This document shows positions 27,101 through 42,100 of a stretch of 64,000 nt of DNA, in pieces. How positions within the stretch are numbered: position 1 is the first letter of the stretch; the number at the start of each line of letters is the position of its first letter. This DNA comes from Forficula auricularia (lineage: Eukaryota > Arthropoda > Insecta > Dermaptera > Forficulidae): contig JALMQS010000312.1 of assembly GCA_024734495.1 (NCBI GenBank), forward strand, positions 248,001-312,000, written 5' to 3'. A program made the position numbers and the translations under genes. Below the pieces are notes generated by a model that worked only from the letters and a program-made list of their open reading frames with translations, had not been told where the DNA came from and searched no databases.

Positions 27101-30100
27101 TTCCACCGATACTGCTCCTCTTCACGGCTATACCGTTCATTACAAAACGGAATTTGGCGAATGGGACACTGTTCAAGTTTCCAATGAAGCTACATCTTAT
27201 ACACTTGAGAATCTCTGGTGTGGATCTCGTTATCATATCTACGTAACCGCATATAACAGGTAATAAAACAATTTTTGTAATAATTTCATTCAAAATTACA
27301 ATACGAATTATCATATACCATACAGCATTGGAACCGGCGATGCCTCAGATATATTGAACACCAAAACTAAAGGCTCCAAACCAGTCATCCCAGAAGCTAG
27401 TCGATTTATTGAAGTTTCAAGCACCAGCATCACTCTACACTTTAGTGCGTGGTCTGATGGAGGTTGTCCTATGCTCTATTTCGTTGTGGAACACAAAAAG
27501 AAGTAAGATTATTTTTAATTAATAATACCAGTTTATAAGAGATTAAGTTCACATTTATTCATTTCATATTAAGCATGATTTCACATAAAAATTAAAACTA
27601 CCTATTCATCATTAACCTTAAGACTGGTTTGATACAAGTTCACAGCTTCATTTTACTTAATTCTTTCACTTTTCTAAAAGCCTCACATCCCATATTCTTA
27701 ATTATCTAGAAACAATATTCTCATACACTTCATACCCTTTTTTTACTTTACCATACAGGGTATGGTCAAGTATAGTAATCGTGCATGAAAAAAGTGTTTT
27801 TTCCTTCTTTTTTTCGAAATATCTCAAAATCTGAAACTATTTTGATTAAAAAAATTGAGCGAAACCATGGCATTTCGCTCTACAAAAAAGCACAAATAAG
27901 TGAACATCGAAAAAATTATATTTTTCGAGATAATAATTGTTTTGTCAAAATGTCTGTTAGTTAGTCTGTGCGTTACCAAATTTTGTGGACGAGCTAGCTC
28001 AAAAACTAGTTGGAATATCGAAACCAAATTTCACACGTAGTTTTGGTTCATTGAGATTAAGAGCTGATTAGATTTTAGTGCATATCGACCCAAAATTAAG
28101 GGGAGTGGAGGGGGGGTTAAAAATTAAAAATCTAGGCCATTTGAGCAAATTCAACCAAATTTTGTATACATAATCAGTGGGACCCCAGAAATCTAAAAAT
28201 GCAAAATCTAACCGCCCAAAATGGGGGGGGGGGGTCATAAAATGAAAATCTTGGCCATTTACCAAACTTAACCAAATTTTGTATACATAATCAGTGGGAC
28301 CCCAGAAGTCTAAAAATGCAAAAACTAACCGCTTAAAATGGGGGCGAGGGGGAGGGGGTGTAGGGTCAAAAAATGAAAATCTTGGCCATTTACCAAACTC
28401 AACCAAATTTTGTATACATAATCAGTGGGACACCAGAAGTATAAAAATGCAAAAACTAACCGCCACCTACAGGATTATAAATAATTTTAGGGGCCGTGTT
28501 GTATGGTAAAGTCAAGTGGATGGTCACATCAGAACACCTCAGCTTATTTCTATTACACCCTCCAAAATATCTTTCAGCAATCTCCTTTGGCTCTTCCATC
28601 TCTTCCCCGAATTCTTTCTCAAAGTTTTCTTTTTTCTAATCCTATCGAGAACTACTTATTGATTATATTATAATATACATTTCAAATTTTAATAATTTTA
28701 TTCCATTAATCAGGATGCAAAATGAATGGAACCAAGTGTCGAATAACGTTAAACCTGGCGGTAACTTCGTCGTTCTCGATCTGGACCCTGCTACCTGGTA
28801 TCACCTTCGTGTCACTGCTCATAATAATGCCGGATTTGCTGTTGCTGAATATGAATTTGCTACTCTTACCATTACTGGAGGTATTAATTCATCTTATCAA
28901 ACAATTTTATATTATTTGATTGAATTTCTGATTGGATCATAAAAGTTATGAAGTTGTTGAGGAAATATCAGGTTAGAGGTAAAAAATAACCCCTTTATTG
29001 TTTATTTCCGAGCTTTCGATCCTTTTTATTAGATCATCTTCAGGGCTATAAAATAAAACTGCAAGCAAACACTGTACATATAGTTTAGACTCTAAACTAG
29101 AACTGTGTTTGCTAAACGTTAGAGCCATGAAGATGATCTAATAAATAATTGAAAGCTCTGAAATAAACAATTAAAGTGTTATTTTTGACAGAAAATCTGA
29201 CACTTCCTCAACCTCTTCTCTCTAAAAAAATAAATTAATTAAAACTTAGACAATTATTTTATATCTAACGAGAAAGGCTTTAAGAGTACAAGCGACTTAG
29301 AAATGATAGATTCAATTTAGAAAGGATTTTCGAAAACATGAAACCATCCTTACTTTTAAATTGTTTTATAAGTGAACATTAATAGTAACTGAGAAAGTAA
29401 ACAAACTAGTAGTAAGTATTAATTAAATTTGAACATATTCATGGACTGAATTGACTCGGACTATATTCATTCATTATCACTCTAAAAAAAGGTTTCTCTG
29501 ATTTCTCATGAATTTAACAGAAAATTTTAACAAATTTTTTAATTTATCCATGAGTGGTTCAACTTAACGAATTATTCACTTCTTCAACCGAAAAAATAAC
29601 TTTTTTAGTTTATACTAAGAGCACAATAAAACGGTAATAATGGGTAATCCAATCGCTCTCTTGGTGTGTGTAATTTGTTGCTGATTCTCTAAGGCCCAAC
29701 ACGTTAGATAATAAATATTATGATTCTAATAAGATTTATTAATGTTATTGAACATAGTTTTTTAAATCTATAAATCATAGAATACTCATTCAAATGAAGA
29801 ATCTATTATTTGAACCATTAGAAATTAGTTCTTATTTTTAAAAGAGGAAAATTTGATATCTCCTTGGCTCGAGCATTAGTTCCTAATATTATTCCTTATT
29901 CTTTCCAATTGATATTATACTACAACTCACTTGAATCAAATATTCCATAGTTATAAACTAAAATCATGGGGATAGATCATTTAATTCATAAAGTGTAATC
30001 GAATATCGTTTCAACCTTTTTTTAACCACCGTTTCAGATGTTTACCTTACTTCTTCGGGGTTTATGGGTGAATGAAGGAAGAATGCAAATGCAACCTCTC

Positions 30101-33100
30101 AGTGTTTTTTGTCAAATATTATCATTGCACAAACAGAATTTACATTAAAACAAATCTGAATCCATCTAAATTTCCCAGCCCGTCTCCTAGAAAATATTTC
30201 TAAAAAATTTACTAAGAAATACTTAAGGAGTCGGTTTAGAATTTTGCATGCGATTTTGGCTGCTTATCAGATGAATGCTTGTATCTGGAATACCCTTTGA
30301 AGTTTAAAAGAGATCCAGACATCTGGAACAGTGATTTTTCTTTAGAAAGCCCATTTAGTTGGAAGGGGACTTAACAGCCTAATTTTTTTCTTATTTGTCA
30401 TTATAACTTTACATGAAAGGATAAATCTTGTCAATGTCCTTTTGGCCCGAACACATGGTTCTTTGACAAAATTAACCAATATTGTTGGTCTGAATAAAAT
30501 TTCACCCTTTTCTTGAACGACCAGATATATATTGATATTCGACTGATTTGCGCTATTGTTTTTTAATCAATTTTTTTTAATAAAAAGATAAATTTTGAAA
30601 TTCTTCTTGCTTGATGAGAACAAGGTCATTAACAATAGAAAGGGAACAAATTGGTGAAGTTGAATGTATAAGGAACGTTTTATATAATCTTTAATTGAAG
30701 ATTCGTATAGGGATTTGGATAAAATAATATTAAAAAAAATAAAAATTAATCAGTGTTTAATGTTTCGTCGATTTATTTCGACCAGCAACTTAGATTGTTT
30801 TTAATGTCATCAATAAATCCATTTAATAAATTAAAATACATAGGGAAAATCTTATATAATGGAAATATTTAAGGGGAATCCATTATAACTTTAGAGTCAA
30901 TTCCAAAAATATACTGAGTTGAATCTAATCTGAAACATACATACCTATGAATATTCATATTTTTTGAAAAATTAAACATTCATAAAACGCAAAAGAAATA
31001 TATTTAGGAACTATGCTTCAGCAAGAGAGTTTAGGCTAGGGAGTGATAGTTTCGATTCAACATCCTTAAACATTCTACTCTCCTACCCGTAGGAACTATT
31101 GCTCCAGCCAGAGAGATCCCTGAGGAAGGAGCTGAATCTCCTATTCGAATTCTCCTCTCCAATCTTAATCTCGTGGTGCCAGTTGCGGCGGCCATTCTCG
31201 TCATTATCGTCGCAATCGTCGTGATCTGCGCTGTTCGCGGAAAGAGTACTCATACCAAAGGTGAGCTTATAAGCATTTATTTCTTTTTTTGTCAGGAACC
31301 ATCCAGCCCGAAATTCGTCGTCCAAGTGTAAACCAATATTTTCCCTGGCTTCCCGAATGGCTCGATCTGAACATAATAGTTCCTGTGGCAGCTACCATTA
31401 TTGTACTCATCGTTGGAGTTATTGTTATTTGTGTGGCTATATCACGCCGAACACGCGGACCTGAACAAACTCGATTACGAGGTAACCATTTGTACCAAAG
31501 GAACTAGTCACTTATCTCTATTTATTATAGTACAAAATGATTTTTACCTAAAAATTCATTTTTCTATTGTTTTTATTATAGAAGAATTTGATGTGGACTA
31601 TATAATAAATCGGAGTTTTTATGTTTACATAATATGTAAATATTATTAAATTTACAAAATAACTTTTTTTAACTCGACACTTTGGTTATATCATTTTGTT
31701 TATGTGTTTCTCTTGGAACTTTTTCTCAATCCTTCGAAAAATTTACTAATTGGTTTTTTATACTGCCCGTTTTTACGTTTTTAATCAAGGGAGGGACGAG
31801 GAGTCATTTATTTATCCCATAAATACCATATGCGACCTTCGCTTCACACTCTTTTTTATTTAATTAATTTTTTTTGCCACATAGCTAATATATAATAGTT
31901 AATAGAGTAAAGGGTGTGTAGTTTCACAGTGACAACTACACACCCTTTACTCTATTAACTAACATCATGTTTCACCTAAAACCTACACCACTTTCCATAA
32001 GTAAAATTAATATATAATAGTTTGGAAAATGAAAATGTGAGAAGTTAAACAAAGAGAGGCAATAATAATAATAATTTTTATATTATTGTTTGCCTATTTT
32101 TTTTTCTGGATAGCCAAAACTAATAAATTAATGATTTGATCAAAAAGAATAAAAGCAACAAATTTAATCAAAATCGGTCCATTTTTATACCAGAAAACAG
32201 TTTATTAGTATTTTAATAACTAAATATAAAAAAGTTAAAAAAATGAATGAACGTAACATGGATACACCAGATTATCAGACTTTTGAAAATGTGTAAATTG
32301 AAAGAGAATGTAGTCCATTTGAGTATTTTCTTTTTCTTTTTAATGCTTAAATATTAAATATTAACCATATTAATGAAATTTCTATTATTTTAGATGATGT
32401 TGTCTACAATCAATCAGCTGGCGCTAACTCTACCATGGACAAACGACGACCTGATTTAAGAGATGAACTTGGTTACATTGCTCCACCTAACCGGAAATTG
32501 CCTCCTGTTCCCGGATCTAATTATAATACTTGCGATAGGATCAAGAGAGGTACCGTCATAAGTAAGAGCGCGCCATCCTCGTATCTACCACATGTGGTCG
32601 ATGTTATTTGGATGCGTGTGTTCTAGGGCTCGAATCTTCCCTTGCATGCTTTTTGTCACCGAACCTCCCTCCTACCGAGTAAACAACCAATGGCTTTTAC
32701 ATTCATGCACATTTGCATAACATACCATCTTTTAATTTTCATTATTATATAATTCAATTTTGTTTAGAAATAGTTAATTAATTAAGCTTGCCTTTTTTCC
32801 ACTTTTTTGGTTTCCAATAAAATAAAAAGGCTGTTTAGTCTTTGACGTCAGACTCTGAATGGAAATATTTTTAAATCTAAGGGTTGAAAAATCAGAAAAT
32901 TGGGAGCTGTTTTTCATCTGCCATTCAAACTAAATATTTTTATAGGAATAAAAATAATTTTTATTATAAAAAATCAAATTCATGAATTCTTACGATTTTC
33001 CAAAACAAGGATTGCAAAATTAGAGGGGGTGGAACTCACACACTCACCCTATTTTAATTATGTGATAGCTTAGGGAGCCCAAGGCTCATCACTACCTGTC

Positions 33101-36100
33101 CCTAATGAAATAGCTAAATTTGGAGGGTAAATATGAATCACTTACTCTCGTTTGCGTGTGTAACTCCTGTGCGTTACCGTGTCTTTTTTATTTTTATAAT
33201 GATATTGATACAAGAAGAATAAAATTTAGGGAACGCGGTGTTGGTTTATAGTGAAACATTGTTAAAATTAAATTAGGTTGGAGTTGGTGGTGTTTCACAA
33301 GGAGAAAAAAATTTAAAATACAAAGATTTTTTTAGTTTACTCTATATATTTCGAGCTCTTAACTCATCGTCAGGAGAACATTGACTAAAGATAACATGAT
33401 ATTTTGAACAGAATTTATTTTAATTTTAATATGATGGACAGTTATTTATGACTTGGTGTAAATATGAAAGAATTATCAGAAGGATGGAATGGCTTTAGAA
33501 AGCCGAATGAACAAATGTAGGGACAAAGGGCTGGGACAAAGAAAAGATATTTATACTTGGAAGTTGCCGAAAATTATGTATGTGTAATAAAGGAAGGCAA
33601 TAAACTATAGAATGCAATGAGGGTGCATAGCGAAAATTTAATCTCTCATTTTCTATTTAAAAAAATAAATAAAAATTAAAAATAAACCCACCATACACTC
33701 TCATCGCACTCCAATTCAAATTAAATATCATTGATTAAGATGTCAATTATTGGTGAAGTTTTGATGTCTGTTTGATTGTTCAAGATTTTTTGATTAAGGT
33801 GTATGGCCTTTTTAATTTCAGCTGACTCCAATAAATCCAATTTCCTACTTTTTGGAATAAAATGTAAAGGGAGGTTCGATGAAGGTGAATGGTTGTGGTC
33901 AAACAAATGATCTGCAAAAGCCGAGGTATAACTAAGAGGGGGGGCATTTGGGTTCAAACTATTCACCTGTAGATTGCGAAGAGATCTCATATGTTCAACG
34001 TGGCGTTGATTGAAAGATCTACCTGTTTGCCCGATATAAAATGATTGACAGTCATTACATTGCAATTTATATACACCACTCATTGTTGTTGGTTTAATTA
34101 TATCGATTTTATTGTTAACCAATATGGATGAAAGGTTGTTCCTGTTATAGAATACGGGGGTGATATTACACATACATAATTTTCGGCAACTTCCAAGTAT
34201 AAATATCTTTTCTTTGTCCCAGCCCTTTGTCCCTACATCTGTTCATTCGGCTTTCTAAAGCCATTCCATCCTTCTGATAATTCTTTCATATTTACACTAA
34301 GTCATAAATAACTGTCCATCATATTAAAATTAAAATGGATTCTGTTCAAAATATCATGTTATCCTGACGATGAGTTGAGAGCTCGAAATATATAGAGTAA
34401 ACTAAAAAAATCTTTGTATTTTAAATTTTTTTCTCCTTGTGAAACACCACCAACTCCAACCTAATTTAATACAAGAAGAAGTTGCACCAAGAAGGTACAA
34501 CCTCTGTAGTCCGTGGTGGGCCCTTGTAACGTGAAGATAAGGGGAGATTTAGTGATTGGGTAGCAGTCGAAGGTATCTGTGGATGCTGGTCTTGAAAGAT
34601 TGAAGGTTATAAGTTGCTGGAAAGACGGTCCCCCGGGAAGAGAGTTCCAGTCTCTAGATGTCATAGGGATAAATGAATTGGCGAATGCGTTTGTTCGATT
34701 AGTATCTAGTTTAAGCGCGTAGGGGTGTTGAATTTTAGAAAATCGTGTATTTCGCGCAAATGAAGCCTTTGGTGGGATTATCGATTTTATTTCGTCAGAA
34801 CAAAAGCGATGGTAATATCTATAAAAAAGGGAAAGGACAGAGACAGGTCTACGATGTGCTAGGGAGTCGAGAGTGTCAGTTAATGTAGGATCGCCTATCA
34901 GTCTGATAGCTCGCCTCTGAATTGCATCTAAGGTATTAAGAGAATACTTGGAGGCCCCTCTGCACAAATGCGAGCAATATTCAAGACAGGGGCGAATTTG
35001 AGCCTTGTATAATATAAGGAGTTGAGTGGGAGTGAAAAATCGTTTGGTTCGGAAAAGAAAACCAAGCTTACATGCTGCACCTTTTGCTACTGAGATAATA
35101 TGGTCATTCCAAGAGAGGTCAGAACCTAAGGTGACACCTAACATTGATATTTTATTACGGAATTCCAATGAGCTCGAATCAAAGGAAATGTCCGGAAGGT
35201 TCCTATCTGCGCGCCTAGAAATTAGGCAGCATTGTGTTTTGCTAGCATTAAAGTTTACCAAATTGTGGGATCCCCATTTTTTAAGCATGCTTAAATCTGA
35301 ATTTATTGAGGAGGCTATGTTTGCGCGATTGTCTAGTAAGGATTGAGCGTTGTGGAGGGTGCTATCGTCAACAATGTATTGGATTGGAGGGCAGATTTAA
35401 TAGGTCATTAATATAGATAATAAAGAGCATGGGAGAGATGACTGAGGAACTCCAGCATTAGTATTAAAGGACGAGGATGATATTCCATCAACCTCGACTT
35501 TAATAGAGCGGTTTGAGAGAAAGCTCTCAAGCAACTTGCAGAGGCTCGGGGGGAGGCCAAATGCAGGTAATTTGGCAAGAAGATTTTTGTGCCAGACTTG
35601 ATCGAAGGCCTTTGAAATGTCTAAGCCTATTACGAAAGTCTCTTTACCAGTCTCTAGTGCTTTATTCCAAATATGAGTTATATATGCTAAAATATCGCCG
35701 GTGGACCGAAATTGTCTAAAGCCGTATTGACTATCATGGATTAGTTTATTAGATTCTAAATGGTGAAGAACTTGCTCATTAATGATTTTTTCCATGATTT
35801 TAGAAAGAACCGAAGTTATGGCGATCGGACGATAATTGGCTACATTTGAAGAATCTCCTTTTTTTTAATTGGTTGAATTCTTGCTGTTTTCCAGCTCCCC
35901 GGAAATGAGCCAGTGGTATATGAAAGTTTGAAAATTTTTGAGAGAATAGGAGCAAGTTCAGGAGCGCAACTTTTGATTATACTGGTGGGAATGTTGTCTG
36001 GGCCAGCGGCTGAATTAACATTTAGGTTTTTTATTACTTTTAATATTTTTGGTATTCTGAATTTAATATCCGACATAATATTGGTGCTAGGGTTATAGGG

Positions 36101-39100
36101 CGAGTGGTCAAGTCCCTTGTAGTCTAGGGTGGCATTGGTCGCGAAGAATGAAGCGAATGCTTCAGCTTTAGAGAGGGCGTCAGTGGCTATTGAGCCGCTG
36201 GCATGATTAAGGGGGGGAAACGAAGATTTGGAGGAGTTGGTAGTTAATTTCCTCGTGAGATGCCAGAATCGATTTTTATTAGCTGGGCATGCTGATAATC
36301 GGTCAGCCCATTTTTCGTCTAGAGACTTCTTGGTTTCAATAATAATTTTGTTACACTGGTTACGGGATTTTGAAAAAGCAATTCGTTTGATGTCCGTTTG
36401 GCAGGAAAGCCATTCATTGAATGCTTTATTTTGCTTTGTCTTACCGCGTGGGGGTGGATTCATTCCAAATTTAATTATTTTTTAGTTTAGTTCTTATATT
36501 TTTTAGGATGCTAAGCCAGTTTACATTTTTCTTTGTGAGTGGCCTGGCTTTATTAGCCCGTATTTTTTCTATGTATGCACAGCATTCCATAAGCTACGGC
36601 CGTGACAGGTCCGGCCCAGAGGCTACTTTATAAGCAGCCACCACTCCGGCCCCGCCACCACCCGCACCGCAAATTAATGCCGTGCATTTACAGTTACTAT
36701 TTGGAATGCATTTTTCGCAAATATTTGAAATTTTTTGAAGAGATTTTCACTTTCAATTAATTTCGAAAGGTCTTTTTGAAAGTTTTGTTCGAATAGTTCG
36801 GGGTATCGGATGATGTAGTATATAGGGCATACGAAGAGTATGTGTTCTAGATTCTCCACCTGGTTCTCGAAATTGTGCCAGAAGGGGTCCGGGGCGTCCC
36901 GGGCGCCCCTTCTGTGTAGGGATTCGTTTATGGATCCGTAGCCGATAATTAGGAAATTTGTCCACATATTCGGCCTGAACCATTTGTGTTGTGTCTTATA
37001 GCTAATTAATTTTATAAACCATTTGGTGTCCTTTCCTGATTCGGACTCGTTCCAGTCCGCCGCTGTGAATTGAAATTAAAAAATCATCAACTTGGAAGTT
37101 CACAAGGTGAATTCTAAGGTTTTACCCTTTGCCAAAGTTTAAAAAGAGTTTACCAACTGACATTAATTAAATACAGATTAAAAGCATTGTCTTTAATGAT
37201 TTATCATATTAAGAGATAAATTGTAGGAGCTATGAGGCTGTGATAGAGAGGGTTCCTATAAATATAGTTGTTTACCTGCTAGAAGACTGATCCATTGTTT
37301 CTTCCGAAGAGAGGCTGACGTCTGGACCAATCAGTTGCTAAATTTGATTAGTACTGATAAATTTTTTTTTCTTATTTTGGCCATTTATTTATATAATCAG
37401 CAAGAAGTCCTAAGAATTTTTTCCTGCTTGATTCAGACCTCAATCTTAAGAATCCCCACCTGCGTTTTTTTTTTTTTTTATGTTGTTTGCTGCGCCGTTT
37501 TTTGTTGGTTGTTCGTTGTTTCCAACTGGTAGGCCATGGAGGGCCCTTCCGCAGTCACCATGCTACATGGGACCCTCGACATCCCCGCCATTTGTATGAA
37601 GAACTTAGTCTTCACGCAGCAGCAGCCAGACGTCTTCCTGGCCAGCCTGGATCTGATGACAACCTTTATCATCGAGGTAAGCATTTAAGCTGCCGTTCTT
37701 GATTTGGTAAAAAGTTTCATCAATTTGTTAACATAAATTAATGATTAACTTCTAATTCTTTGACTAACATTTATTATTGAATAAATTTATGTTTAATATT
37801 AATAAATCTAACTAATGATTTATATACTAGTACATAATTAATAAAATTTTACATATTAAATGTATATATTTTCAAAACATTTAAACTAAAACATAATTAT
37901 AAGTAGCTACTTTTTGACTACCTATAGAAAACATTTATGGTACAATTGTTTAATAATACATTTCATGAGTTGATAAAAATAATTTGTGTGCTATTTATAT
38001 AAACCCAATTCCATGCGAAAGTTTTTATCAATTTTTCAAAACTGTTTTTTATTACAAAAAGTCTTATATACGTATGTATATATTCAGTGAGGCTTCCGCG
38101 GATAGGTTCTATGTGATTAGAGGTTTTTCGGGTTTCTCCGCTTGGGTTTGAGAGTTTTACTCGACGTTTCGGCTCTCCTTTTGGAGCCATTTTCAAGAGT
38201 GGGGGTGGGTGTTCTACGTGGTCTTAACCTTGTAGTCCAAGGTTCGTTTTGGAGGGTGTCTTCCGAGTGAATTTCTTCAGTCGGAAGGTTGGCTAGATTT
38301 GGATATTTAGGAAGTTTTGGGTGTTTTGTGGTTGAAGGTGTATTACTTACATTATGGTGACTGACGTCTCGGCTGTTGCTGTTTTATGTTGGGCACTCTC
38401 GATACTTTCACTGTCACTGTTTGTAGGCAAATGTGGTCTGCTTGTTTGGGTCGGGCAATATATAGGAGTCGGGTCATTAGTGGACAGTCCAAAGGTTGGC
38501 TCATTAGGGGTCGGTTCGTTAGAGATCCGGTCATTAGGGGCCATTATTATTCTATTGTTGTTTTTGAGAAGAGACTTCCATGTTGATGGTAAAAGGAGCG
38601 CATCGTCTCTTTTATTGAGGCAGTCTTGGTGCTTTTCTATTTCTATTGCTTCTCTGATAGCCCCAATATACTCTCACTTATACAACACTGCACATCAAAC
38701 ACATACTTCTCATTCCAAAAATGCCTGTTCAAACAAATCAGAGGCGCCCCGATGGGATCTCCACTCTCACCTGTCTTAGCCAACATCTTTATGGAAGACT
38801 TTGAAACTAAAGCAACACACCCTTTTAAACCCACGTGCTGGCTGAGATACGTGGATGACACCTTCATTATTTGGCCACATGGCAACGACAAACTGGATTC
38901 CTTCTTTAACCATCTCAACTCCCAACATCAACAAATAAAATTTACAATGGAAATAGAAAAAGACAAAACCTTACCATTTCTAGATGTCCAATTACAAAAG
39001 CTCCCAACCCAAGGTTTCACCCACACAATCTACAGAAAATCAACACACACAAATAGATATCTTAATTCCAACTCCCATCACTACCCAGCACAAAAAATTC

Positions 39101-42100
39101 CGTAGTCCACACATTAGTATCCAGATCACTTAGATCAGCGTTTTCCAAACTGGAAGGCGCGGACTAGTCTAAAGGGAGCCGCGAAAATTAGTTCAACAGT
39201 GAACAATTTTCCAAATTACTGCTAAAGTTTTCTATGTAAAAAATGAGATAATAAATGAAAAAATACCATCGTGCTTTATCGCGCATAGTTCAACTAAACA
39301 TTTCGTAACTTAGCATCCATATACCTAGACGTCCTAGACCCCGGCAAATCTTTTGAACCAAGGCCGTCGTTAATTTGGCGACACTAGCGCTAATGTCGCT
39401 TCAAACAGGACCTCTCAGCAATTGCGGGCGACTTCGGGCTTTTACAAACTCGACCGCCACAACTTAACAAAAGCCAGATGCTCGCGCACTAACGCCACTG
39501 GACGCCACAGATGCTTATGGATGCGTACATATTCCCAAACGAAGATCACCGCTCTCCTGCATCCAGAAAAGATCGACGCACGTTTAGCTCACCAATTTGT
39601 TTCGTGTCACAGCTAATATTTAATTGGTTCAGCAGTGTTAGATTGTGTTTCTATTGTTATTGACGTGATTGCCCACTGATCATAATAGTAAGTAATTTAA
39701 TAGTTTTATTTTTTAGAATAATATAATATTATTCCTAATATTTCCAGACAAATGGATAAGTTTTTGATAGGATTTAAGCGAAAATCCACTAATAATGAAG
39801 ATTCTGATGTTGGCACAAGTAGTGGGAATACAAGCCACAAGGAACAGGAAGGAAGAACTCCCAAGACAAGGAAATACGACTTATCCTATTTATAGTTCGG
39901 ATTTACTAATATTATTAACGATAATGTGGAAAAACCAATGCGTTTGTTGTGTTCAAAAGTTTTGGCTGCTGATAGTATGAGACCCGGCAAATTGAAACGG
40001 CACCTTGAAACTATTCATTCTGAATACGTCGGTAAGCCCCAATAATTTTTTCAAAGAAAATTGGATTAGTTATCTAAAAACAAGCAAAATTTCAAAAAAA
40101 TTGTTCATTTTCCATCAAATGCATTACTAGCATCATACCTAGTGTCGTACAGAATCGCGCAATGTAAAAAACCCCACACAATAGCAGAAACCTTAGTTTT
40201 ACCATCAGCTATTGATATGGTCAAAACAAAGTTTGGCCAATCTTATGCGAATCAGCTGCGACAAATACCTCTTGCTGATAATACAATTGGCAGAAGAATT
40301 GATGATATGTCTGAAGATCTTTGTGACCAATTAGTTTCTCGAATGCGTACTTCAAAATTCGCCATACAAGTAGATGAAGCTACTGATATAGCTAAAGACG
40401 CACATTTAATTGCATATGTTCGATATGTTGACGATACTAATATAATTGAAGATATCTTATTTTGCAAACCAATTCCTGACAGAGCCACATCCAATGAAAT
40501 TTTCAAAAATAATAGACAGATTTTTTAATGAGAACGACATAATGTGGAATAATTGCATTGGGCTCTGTACTGACGGTGCACAATCAATGGCGGGACACAA
40601 AACTGGTCTTCAAACACTAGTTAAAATGAAAACACCTGAGGTTCTCTGGACGCACTGCATGCTCCACAGAGCATCTCTCGTATCAAAAACTATAAGCGAG
40701 GAACTTAACAATGTTTTTGCAAAAGTAACGAAAGATATAAATTACACAAAAAACAGTCCATTAAAAGCAAGGTTGTTCGCAAAACTGTGTGAAAATATGC
40801 GAGCTAATTACACGTCACTTCTGTACTATTGTGAAGTGAGCTGGCTATCTCGTGCAAAAGTGATTCAAAGGGTACTTGAACTCAAAGAAGAAATTGCTAT
40901 GTTTCTCGAGGAAAATCATAATGAAGACGGCAATATGTTTAGGGATGATAATTTTATTGTTAAACTTACATATTTGGTTGACATTTTTGAAAAATTGAGT
41001 GTTCTTCATAAATCAATGCAAGGACCGCAAATGCATTTGCTTATACAAAAAGACAAAGTGAAAGCATTTATTAAAAAAGTGGAGCTATGGAAATCAAATT
41101 TGTAAAAAAATAAGATTGACATGCTTCCACGTTTAAATTTATGCGCCCGAGATAACATAGAAGCAAACAAAAATCTCTTTGTGGAACACTTGAATGGTTT
41201 GTGGCTTCAATTTTCGAATTATTTTGGTGATCTTGATTTTACAAAGTTTGCGTGGATACAGAATCCATTTATCGACGAAGAAGATGATGAATTTGGATTG
41301 CCAAGTATTGAAAAAGAAAAATAGATTGAATTATCTTGTGATACTACATTAAAACATAAATTTCAGACTGTATCTCTGATTCAATTCTGGTTGAACCTTC
41401 ATACAGAATATAACACTTTGTCAAACAAAGCTTTGCAAGTACTGCTGCCGTTCGCAACATCATATTTATGCGAAACGGGATTTTCTGCCTTGGCTGCAAT
41501 GGAATCCAAATATCGAGCTCGTTTAGTTGTAGAAAAAGAGCTACGAGTATCTATATCGTCACAAACACCAAGATTTGATAAACTTTTTGCTAATAGACAA
41601 GCACATCCATCTCATTAAAAACAATAATAAAATATCGTTTTCCATTAGTTTGTATGAATAAATTTTATAAGAGTAAAAATGTTTGTGTTTTTATTTTATC
41701 AAATCTTCAGGGGGGGGGGGCGCGCAAATGATTAAATATTTTAAGGGAGGCGTAGTAACATCAAGTCTGGAAACCACTGACTTAGACTAACAGACAATAA
41801 CAACAAAAACACCGAAATCCAAACATTAACCGACATACTCCAACAAAACGGTTACAACAAAAAACAAATCATCAGAAACATCTCAAAAATAGAAAATCCA
41901 AACGCCTCCTACTCTACATCAAAGGAGTAACAGACAAAATAGGACATATCCTCCAAAAACACAACATAAAACCAATATACACCGCAAACCAAAAACTTTC
42001 AAACCTCCTCCGCACTCCCAAAGACACCATCCAAAATGAATACCCAGGAGTGTATGAAATCCCTTGGGCAGACTTCAGAAGATCATACATAGGACAAACA

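Noticed and set aside
28068..28406. Minus-strand 112-codon frame with repeated FLDFWGPTDYVYK
   Set aside because: It is the translation of the tandem repeat, not a protein gene.
28660..28942. Second overlapping frame at 28722-28919
   Set aside because: Shifted frame of the FNIII-6 exon; the phase-correct frame matches Dscam1.
1..31481. Chelicerate-type short Dscam with variable first Ig
   Set aside because: The array is followed by Ig8 beginning VPPRWILEPTDKAFAQG and by the full Ig9-FN6 set, so it is the Ig7 array of full-length Dscam1.
38354..38779. Plus-strand 141-codon frame
   Set aside because: Crosses the junction between the inverted PLE end and the PLE reverse transcriptase; the true readings are in other frames.
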